From Botryococcus braunii (taxonomy: Eukaryota; Chlorophyta; Trebouxiophyceae): 17,500 nucleotides of DNA. Below are positions 8,072 to 16,916 of this stretch, piece after piece. The position numbers were made by a program, and so were the translations under genes. The stretch spans positions 519,422-536,921 of the forward strand of contig KV908389.1 in NCBI GenBank assembly GCA_002005505.1, written 5' to 3'. Every line of letters begins with the position of its first letter. Position 1 is the stretch's first letter. A model generated the notes under the pieces. The model was not told the origin of the DNA, ran no database searches, and saw only the letters and a program-made list of their open reading frames with translations.

Positions 8072-8950
8072 TGTTGAATGAATTGGTCAATACTGTACTT
8101 AGTGACATCCCCTGTCACATGCCATCAACAGCAGTGTAAACTATAGCCGTTATAGCCCTTTATGAACGGTATAGATCATACTCGTACCTCAATGACATAA
8201 CACGTGACTTGTACGATATGCGTTCTCAATAGACATTACGTATGGTAGTACTTTAGGATCCCTGCAGTCCGAGCCATCCCTGGGCAGCCCAGGAACGGCT
8301 CGGTACTTGTCCGAAGCATGTTGGTATCCTTGACCAACCTCTACTGTTGGAGAGTGCTGTGTGCTGTTCCTGGAAACGTTGTAGCGTGGACGGTTTTTCC
8401 CACAGGCTACGAAGTGACGCTGCCGTCGTGCCATCACTGCAGGTGTATTTAGGATTCTCAAAGCCGTTCCAGATATGATTGTGCTCAAACATTCAGACCA
8501 GTTAGATATTACTGCTGTGTGCATTGATGAGAGTGCATGACGAGAGCGCACTGAATGTTTGACCTCATTGAGACTTATGTTGACGTCCACCGTTGTGGCG
8601 GTAAGATAGTTTCACTGTACAAACATCACAAAGAGACCTTGCTGAGTTACTGATGAACTATTATTGTATTCTAGTGACGTAAAGTAGACATCGCAAGGCC
8701 TCTTTGGTGCTGAACTCTGCTATCAGGCAAGGCGTAGTGTTACGTGGTCTTTAGCAAGAGTGAGAGCAGTTAAGATCATTTGTAAGACTTGTCCGAAGCA
8801 TGTTGGTATCCTTGACCAACCTCTACTGTTGGAGAGTGCTGTGTGCTGTTCCTGGAAACGTTGTAGCGTGGACGGTTTTTCCCACAGGCTACGAAGTGAC
8901 GCTGCCGTCGTGCCATCACTGCAGGTGACGCCGCAAGCAGAAATGCTTGA
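8072..8950 (+). repeat. 3' long terminal repeat (879 bp)
   Basis: Copy of the 5' LTR at a constant offset of 6357. No substitution or indel was found on reading both through. The 141-bp internal repeats fall at 8305-8445 and 8787-8927. Near-identity implies recent integration, because both LTRs derive from one template. Confidence 0.96.
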
Positions 8951-8955
8951 CATTA
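8951..8955 (+). repeat. Target-site duplication, right copy (CATTA)
   Basis: Matches 1710-1714 and directly follows the 3' LTR. The reconstructed empty site reads AGACATTACAACCACC. Confidence 0.93.
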
Positions 8956-9602
8956 CAACCACCTCCTCTGACAGCATTTAGTCCAGTGCTCTTGCTGTGC
9001 CAGTGTCGTGGTTGCCGACACCAAAGCCTTAAACCCCGGGGCCCCTGCACACTCTGCCGTACTACATCGAACAAACAAACCAAAAAACATGTTTAAACTT
9101 CCATAGCCTACCACCCCTGGTACTTGAGTATATCTCCTCGACACCCTCTGCCTCACTGGACCATCTGTCACCATATTCTGCATTGCAATGGCTACCACAA
9201 AGGACCGCCGCAGCAGGATTGTTCGAAGGACCCCCCAAGCCCAATGTAGTTGTTTCTCACCAACACCAACAGCACCACCACCATCATCACCATCCCGGTC
9301 GTCCTCGTTGTATTCGTGGTTGCTGTTGCTGTAGTCGTCGTTTCTTCCTCCGCTAGTTAGAATCCTTGACCGTGCACCCTTCTCACAAAGGGTAGGACAT
9401 TCCTAACGCCCCCCCCCCCCCCCCTAGTCTTGAATACGCTTCAACTCTTCGTTAGCCGCACTAGGGGGAACTACTTATGTGAGAAGTGACGCATATTCTA
9501 ACCGCGAAACACGCATCGTACATCCCGGTTTTCCCTGCTGTTGTGCCTCCCGTGGTGGGGTTTAGCCGTAGCCGTAATTGTGGTCTATTGCCGGCCTTCA
9601 GT
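8956..9602. other. Intergenic stretch, low complexity, no gene seen
   Basis: No gene recognised. About 9255-9350 is trinucleotide-rich (CAC, CAT, then GTC, GTT). A run of about 15 C lies at 9410-9424. At 9483-9505 there is a sequence resembling the inserts at 1453-1477 and 1551-1575 (shared TATTCTAACCGC). Nothing else stands out. Confidence 0.5.
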
Positions 9603-9776
9603 GCCAATTCCACACCACGAATTTCCTTTGCCAGTGACATTTGCCAATCCCACACCACGAATCTCCTTCACACCACGAATCTCCTTTGCCAGTGACATTT
9701 GCCAATTCCACGCCACAAACTTCCTTTGCTAGCGTCCATTGCCAGTTCCACACCACAAACTTCCTTTGCCAGTTCC
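9603..9776. repeat. 40-bp minisatellite, about 4.5 copies
   Basis: Repeats of about 40 bp begin GCCAATTCCACACCACGAA and end TTTGCCAGTGACATT. The second copy carries an internal duplication of about 18 bp (CACACCACGAATCTCCTT), so it is longer. Later copies diverge (CACAAACTTCC). Both strands are open in places, which explains short spurious frames here. Confidence 0.85.
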
Positions 9777-9978
9777 CGCACCAAGGAGTTCTTCTGTTCC
9801 TCCTCCAAGCACAAGCATGCACTTGCGTCGGCCCCTGCTGCGCTGCGGGACACACACTGCTCCGCTGCCTCCAGCTCCAGATCCAAGCGCCCCCTGCTTA
9901 CAATTTGACTCCGGCTCGGGCACTTGATACTCCGCAGTGGACCAGGTGAAATGAGTGGATTGTTCCCTGACTAATCCC

Positions 9979-10253
9979 GTTTGCTGCGAATTCACCTGCA
10001 CATTTCACCTATTTCTCTGCCCATTTCACCTGGTTGAGTGCACATTTCGAAGGGTTTGCTGCACATTTTTGGTTCAATGCACATTTCCAAGGTTTCGCTG
10101 CACATTTCACCTAATTTGCAGCACAGCCCACCTGGTTTGCTGCCTATTTCACCTGCTTCACTCCATATCTCACCTGGCACACTGCACAGTTTTACCTGGT
10201 CCACCGCACATCCTACGAGGTTCGTTGCGCATTTCACCTGGTACACTGCGCAT
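9979..10253. repeat. 21-bp minisatellite, about 13 copies
   Basis: Degenerate repeats with the core CATTTCACCTGGTT every 21 bp. Because 21 is a multiple of three, both strands show open heptapeptide repeats (CTFHLxx on +, GEMCxxP on -). The array starts about 88 bp beyond the stop codon of the minus-strand PQBP1-like gene, so it may lie in that gene's 3' UTR. Confidence 0.85.
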
Positions 10254-10341
10254 AGTCAGCAGAGGCATAGCCATCTGGGGGGCCTGAGCCGGTGGACGCA
10301 AGAGAGAGAATCCTGGATTGGTGCACCAGCCAGCGGGGGGT

Positions 10342-10527
10342 TCAATTCCGGGAGGGTCCGATCTTCTCCTCGTCGAGCATCTTTTTGTTCGCCCGCAGAA
10401 CGGAGCCGGGGCTGGGGTAGGGCCGCTGTTGGAACAGGGGCCCGCTCGCCGTCGTGTCGGCTGCCCGCGGTTGCGCCCCCTCCATGCCTGTGCTCCATCG
10501 CCCTCGTGGCGCGTCCGAGTATGAGGA
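10342..10527 (-). CDS. PQBP1: PQBP1-like gene, last coding exon
   Basis: Encodes 61 residues, beginning [14 protein letters not shown] and containing [19 protein letters not shown]. This is the signature C-terminal region of PQBP1, the segment that binds U5-15kD in the human protein. The acceptor CAG is at 10530-10528; its upstream sequence is purine-rich rather than pyrimidine-rich, which is atypical. The exon joins in phase 0 to DPMDP of the previous exon. The tail after the motif ([14 protein letters not shown]) is not recognised. I could not identify a poly(A) signal. Confidence 0.93.
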   Translation of the reverse strand, partial: SSYSDAPRGRWSTGMEGAQPRAADTTASGPLFQQRPYPSPGSVLRANKKMLDEEKIGPSRN

Positions 10528-11714
10528 CTGCTCCCCCGCCCCCCACCCCATACGTCTTACATGTGTGAGTCTGAATGGCCATCTTTTACTTTTGTGACTA
10601 TGATTCTGAGAGTCCCTTCCTTCCTTCCTCTTGCCTGTGAGACTGTCAGTGACTGAGGCTGTTCCGCTTGCGTATTTTACCATACCATCTTATGCGGCTA
10701 AGAGTTGCCGTAGGCTTCTGCACCCGAAACTGACCGGATTTCCCATCTTGTTTTTGTGATAGTGACCAAAGCGTCTTGCTTCTGCAGATGTGACTGACTG
10801 TATCCCCCCCCCCCCCAATTTTTGGGGGGGGGCGGGGGATGATACATTTTGCTTCAGAAACTATCATGAAGCATATAGCGAAAGACTATCATGCAGGCGG
10901 TTGCCAAAGAGGCAAATCACAGGCAACCCTCAAAGCCTAGGAGTGTCCAACAGGGGCTGCTCTCTGCAGGTTACCGGGGCTGATTAAAGACCGCGTTCTT
11001 AGTATTAGCATTACTAACACACCATCTGCATCCTTAGTAATATACAACGTTTTGAAGGTATTATTTGAAATACACCACTCGCCCCCTCAGGAATACAGCA
11101 GGAAACGAAGGTCTGGAGCAGCTCAACACAGTTGGTGCATGCACATCAGTAACACCCCACTGTTAAGTTATACACCATCAGCACTACAGCACCCTCAGTC
11201 GCCCCATTCTTTTTGGGGGGAAGAAGGCGGCATTGGTGGGTGGGTGAGGGCAAGCCCGGAGGAGCGGTGCCCAAAGGCAGTACAACGTACCGGATCCATG
11301 GGATCGATGTCGTCCCCGCGGGAGAACCGGCCGACATTCCTCCTCTCCTGGTACCGCAAAATTTTCTCGGTCCGCGAAATCTTGGGCTGCTGCTGCCCTC
11401 CAATGGCCTCGAGCTCTGCTGCGTCATCTCCTGACACCGGAACCAGCCTCCTTCCATCGTCCGCTTCCGCTCCTTTCTCTGCGCGCCGCCAACACCGATT
11501 CCTCCAGCAATACATGGGCAAACCCATGACAACCTCACTCCAGCCCACCACCCAGCTGTTCCCAGAGAGGGTCATCCGGCAGGTTTTGAAACACTCCCCA
11601 AGATCCCAAGAAACTCACTGGTTTTGAGCAGATGTGCCCTTGGACAAGATCAATTTTCCCCCAAATTTTTCCTTTCCCTTCCCATTACCTATTGTTGCCT
11701 GCCTGCCTGCCTGC

Positions 11715-11791
<77 letters not shown>

Positions 11792-11794
11792 TCC

Positions 11795-11848
<54 letters not shown>

Positions 11849-11860
11849 TGTGGTGTATGT

Positions 11861-11899
<39 letters not shown>

Positions 11900-14800
11900 G
11901 GGGGGGGGAGGGTCGGGGCATTACATGGGGATGGTTTACCCATTTTCCCTTTGTGTGTGTATGTGTGTGTGTGTGTGTGGGTGGGGGGGGGGGGCAGTAC
12001 CTGGGGCTGCGTCAGCGATGGTGGAGGCAAGCTCAGACCAGGGCACATCCTTGTAATAGCCCAAGCCTTTGAGCCCCATCTTGAAGACGTAATTTGGAAC
12101 TGCCCCGCTGAAAGACGCAGAAGGATGGAAGTCTCCAGTCGGGGTAATTGCGGCCACCTCCCCCTCGGGCCTCTCCCACTGGGTGATTCCTGGCCCCACA
12201 CCCCGCCTAGTCAACCACAATGCTCAACACCATCCACGCATGCAATCCCGACTCGTACTTACGTACTCGTACTCGTACTGTTACTTACGTACTCGTACTT
12301 GTTACTTACGTACTCGTACTCGTACTGTTACTTATGTACTCGTACTTGTTACTTACGTACTCGTACTCGTACTGTTACTTATGTACTTGTACTTGTTACT
12401 TACGTACTCGTACTCGTACTGTTACTTATGTACTCGTACTTGTTACTTACGTACTCGTACTCGTACTGTTACTTATGTACTTGTACTTGTTACTTACGTA
12501 CTCGTACTCGTACTGTTACTTATGTACTCGTACTTGTTACTTACGTACTCGTACTCGTACTGTTACTTATGTACTCGTACTTGTTACTTACGTACTCGTA
12601 CTCGTACTGTTACTTATGTACTCGTACTTGTTACTTACGTACTCGTACTCGTACTGTTACTTATGTACTTGTACTTGTTACTTACGTACTCGTACTCGTA
12701 CTGTTACTTATGTACTCGTACTTGTTACTTACGTACTCGTACTCGTACTGTTACTTATGTACTCGTACTTGTTACTTACGTACTCGTACTCGTACTGTTA
12801 CTTATGTACTCGTACTTGTTACTTACGTACTCGTACTCGTACTGTTACTTATGTACTCGTACTTGTTACTTACGTACTCGTACTCGTACTGTTACTTATG
12901 TACTCGTACTTGTTACTTACGTACTCGTACTCGTACTGTTACTTATGTACTTGTACTTGTTACTTACGTACTCGTACTCGTACTGTTACTTATGTACTCG
13001 TACTTGTTACTTACGTACTCGTACTCGTACTGTTACTTATGTACTCGTACTTGTTACTTACGTACTCGTACTCGTACTCGTTACGTTACTTAAGTACTCG
13101 TACTCGTTATGTACTCATACCTGTACTTGTACTTGTTTCATGCACTGCAACATCAGACGTCCCATTCTGGAAGGCTTGAAAGCCTCCCAGAGATGGATGC
13201 CCCTTGAAACTGCGGCAAGGCACTGGTGTTCTGTCCGAGAGGCCGTGATCCCGCACATGCCCAATTGAAGGCCGAAGTAAACCACCGACCACGACTTCGA
13301 AAAAACTGGAAAGGGAAGAGGGGGCGCTTGAAAGCCCTGGTGTACAGAAGGCGGCACGGCATGCGTTGGGCACCCCAACTGCATTCGAGAGTGGCTTGAC
13401 TATGAACGCAACTTTTTTAAGCGCCTTTTTTAACGGGTTCCACCATTGCCTAAGGCACTACAAAAGTCAATCAGGCCGCCAGGAAGGATTGGGCAGTCCA
13501 AAGGCGACAGAGAACAATCATTGAGCCAGGCAAGACCAGGGGTAGCAATTTTTTGCTACGTTCCAAGAGGAGAGCACAACTGCTGTTTTGAGAAAAGGGG
13601 GGGGGGTGTTGGCGGAGGGAAAAAGGGGGCCATGAAGTGAAACATGTGAGACCAACAAAACATCGAACCCACAAATAAGCGGCCCATGTGCGTTGGTGGC
13701 GTAAGAGTCCACGCCTTGTAACGACCAAGGTGTAATTTGCAAAATGTAGGCTTGACTTCGGTGGGTTCAGGGCACGCTGTTCTCGGTGTAATAAACGTGT
13801 GTACTCTTTGATCGATTATGCTTTGCCCAGCTTGTGCCATGTTGTTGCTCCATAAATTGTCGAGCTCCCATACCACGCCACATACATTCTGCTTTGTTTT
13901 TCTCAAAAGAAAAACATATGGTTACCTTGGATGAGCAAGAAAACCCCAATCGACAAGAACAAAAGCTATGCATTCAACTGCTAGCTATAATGCAAGGAAA
14001 GGGAGAAAAAACCTCAATGGAAGTGATCTTAACCAGCAACTCTTGATGGCCTTCCATAGAGGTTTAAGCCACACCTCTGTCACTGAAATGAATAAATAGA
14101 GAGTGAGTCGTTGAAGACAAAGAAATGTGTGGGATATACAGTTAAGTTTCGCATGTGGCCACCAGCCACAGTAGCTCAGTGGTAGAGCGCAAGGCTTTTA
14201 ACCTTGTGGCCGTGGGTTCGATCCCCACCTGCGGCGTTTCGATTCTTGCGACCTTTTTTCCCCCTTTTTTTGTCGTGTTTTCCCCCTTTTTTTGTCGTGT
14301 TTTCTTTTCTTCTTTTATTTCTTTTCTTTCTTTCCCCCCCCCCTTTTCAAAAAAAAAAGAAAAAAAAAAGGGACCGGAAGAGAGGGAGCCAGCCGCTAAG
14401 GGAAGTGGGACAGAGGGAGCCACAGCTAGGGCTGGATAGTAACGGAGGAAGACTACCGGTGAAAGGAATTTGAGAAAAGTGATGAAACAATATAGAAGTC
14501 TTTGCCACCCTCAATGCACAGTGTAACTGCCCAAAAATGTTGTTGGACCACTGAAAGGGGAGAGGAGCCGCAGAAGACAAGATGCAAGAGACACAAACAG
14601 CCGACAGATGCAAGTGGTTGCCTGACTTGCCAGCACAAGCCTGTTTGACTTGGTGGCACGCATGTGACATCCCGTGAGCATATGATAGTCCAGGGCGGGG
14701 GGGGGGGGGGGGCGGACTGCCATTGTACCGCCATGGAGCGGTACGGTGGTCATGTTATCCTGTGACTGGATGGTAACACTAACAGAGGCAACTAGCAAAG

Positions 14801-16021
14801 AATCAGGCCCGAGAACAGAGTGTTCAGAGTTGCGATTCTTCAACGACTGGAAGACGGCGAGCACCCAAACAGACGCAATGAGCGCGACAGGTTGAATACA
14901 ATGTAACACACACAACGCTGGTGAAATCGAGTCGAGCATCTGAGGTGGGTGGCAGTGATCCATCTTATCCCTCTACCCCCTCCATCGAAAAGGCACCCAA
15001 CCCAAAAGAAATAACTAGTTTATCCAGGTAAGGCTGAGAGGCCTGTGCTTGGGGCTTGCACAAGACACATGCAGCCACCATATGCAGTCCTGGGCTGCTG
15101 CATGTGCAAGCATAGCTCTCAAGCAACGTTCAATGTTCGGGTATCTCAAGTACGTGAACCTTGTGGCAGTGCCTGTAGCGTTACCTGAGGTGCCTTTCAC
15201 GTTACCTGAGGTGCCTTCAGCGTTATCTAAGGTGCTTTTTGCATTGCCTGAGGTGCCTTTGGCATTACCAGAGGTGCCTATAGCGCTACTTGAGGTGCCC
15301 ATAGCGTTACCTGTGATGCTTCAGCGTTACCTGAGGTGCCTTTAGGGTTACCTGAGGTGCCTTCAGCCTTATGTCAGGTCCCTTCAGCCTTGTGTGAGGT
15401 CCCTTCAGCCTTATGTGAGGTCCCTTCAGCCTTGTGTGAGGTGCCTTTAGCCTTACGTGAGGTGTCTGAGGTGCTTTTAGCGTTAACCTGATGCTGGCAC
15501 ACCTATCTACCAGGCATTGCCAAGAATACCCACTGATGGAGGCAAGCACCAATGCACCACGCATGGTTGAACAGGAACCTCGATGGTATTCAACAGCACA
15601 AATCGACACATCACAAACCGTGTCTGTCCCCAAATCCTCCCTCTGAGAAGCTTTCTCGCATGACTCCGGAACAAAGGGAGAAAACAAATTTCATTGCGCC
15701 GCCTCCCCCCTCCTCCTTCCCCAAGCCAACATTGTTTACAAGAGGCCATGTTCCCAGCAGTATAACGGGGCAATGCTGGATCAAGAAAGGACAAGTGGGA
15801 GGGCTTTTGGTTCATAGGCAGAGATTGCTGATTACGCCACTGACAAAACTTCCTCTTCTAGCCAGTTCTTCCTGTGTGGCTGGGCACAAAACTGTGCCCC
15901 CTTCTCGGCAAGCACCCGTGCCCCGTCCAAAGCAAACCCTCACACCCTGTCCCACCCATGTCATTGACATGCTCTCTCGCCTCCCCCCTTCCGCCCCCCC
16001 CCCTCTCTCTCTCTCTCTGTG

Positions 16022-16069
<48 letters not shown>

Positions 16070-16839
16070 TGTATGTGTGTGTGTGTGTGTGTGTGCGCGC
16101 GCGCGTGCGTGCAAGCGTGTGTGTGTGCGCGCGCGCGTGCGTGCAAGCGTGTGTGCGTGCGTCCGTGTGTGTTGGAAAAGGGGGGGGGGGGCAAAGTGTA
16201 TGAGTGTGCACGTCCACAAGTGTGCTGACAAAGCAGCAGATGCCTGAGCTGCACTTGGCAATAAGTCAGAAGGGCAGACCTTTGGAGAAGTTGAAGTAGT
16301 AAACCAGGCCAGTCCGAGCATCGAGGCCAGCGGACCAGCCAGGGGGCAGCGATCCAACGCCGGGGGGAGGCGGAGGAGGGAGCGCAGGTCCCGTCGTGGG
16401 GGCCGCAGGAGCCTCTGGTTCACCAGGCCGAGTCCAAGACCGCTCCCCCGTGCCGACATTATAGTAGTACACCGAGTTGTACCGCACGTCAACCGCCGAC
16501 GACCAGCCTGGAGGCAGCGTTGGGTCCCCTGCAGTTGCGGGGCCAGCATTCCCCTGTTGGGACGATGCCCCGTTTGCTGTCCCGTTTGACGCAGCTCCCG
16601 CATCTCCATTCTCCTCCTGAAGCAGTAAAACAAACAACTTCTTGTCAACAGCGCATATGGGCCAGTACTCTCCTTAAGACCTCACGGCATGCATGCATGT
16701 GCAGGTTCCATGCTCGCATGTGTGTGGGCCATTCTCCTTCTCAAGGCGATTAAATATCGAGGGGCTACTAATAAACACGGATATAATTACAAAATGAATA
16801 GCTAAATCAATGTGTAAGGAAGAGAAAACGCACAAACAG

Positions 16840-16916
<77 letters not shown>

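Larger units (their letters stand above)
1715..8950 (+). mobile_element. Complete Ty1/copia LTR retrotransposon
   Basis: The element is 7236 bp. In order it has a 5' LTR (1715-2593), a primer-binding site (2594-2606), an untranslated leader, a single gag-pol frame (2902-8046), a small hairpin and polypurine tract (8048-8071), and a 3' LTR (8072-8950). CATTA target duplications flank it. The pol order is protease, integrase, reverse transcriptase, RNase H; integrase ahead of RT defines Ty1/copia rather than Ty3/gypsy. Reading the two LTRs against each other I found no difference, and the frame has no stop or shift, so the insertion looks recent. It is one of only two recognisable protein-coding units in the window. 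Whether it is active cannot be judged from sequence. There is no envelope-like frame. Confidence 0.97.

Noticed and set aside
1715..8950. Endogenous retrovirus or Ty3/gypsy element
   Set aside because: Integrase precedes reverse transcriptase and there is no envelope frame, which fits Ty1/copia.
12001..12107. Exon starting at the internal acceptor CTTTCAG (exon 12107-12001)
   Set aside because: It needs two leftover bases from the previous exon, whereas the WW exon leaves one, and it would drop the ITQWERP half of WW2.
12250..13133. Possible CRISPR array or centromere-type satellite
   Set aside because: Units are head to tail without unique spacers, the host is eukaryotic, and the array is only about 0.9 kb.
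11624..13268. Three forward frames of 489, 361 and 319 codons
   Set aside because: They are made by a TG microsatellite and the 47-bp satellite, which is open in all three frames; they overlap minus-strand PQBP1 exons.
14165..14235. Plastid or bacterial origin for the tRNA
   Set aside because: The compact D loop is reminiscent, but the anticodon and T arms fit nuclear green-plant tRNA-Lys, and no plastid sequence surrounds it.
14142..14423. Minus-strand frame with [19 protein letters not shown]
   Set aside because: This peptide type is the antisense translation of a tRNA, and it coincides with the tRNA-Lys gene.
15552..16247. Forward 231-codon frame
   Set aside because: It is unrecognised, its C-terminal part is microsatellite, and it lies antisense in the PQBP1 intron; no evidence of a gene.
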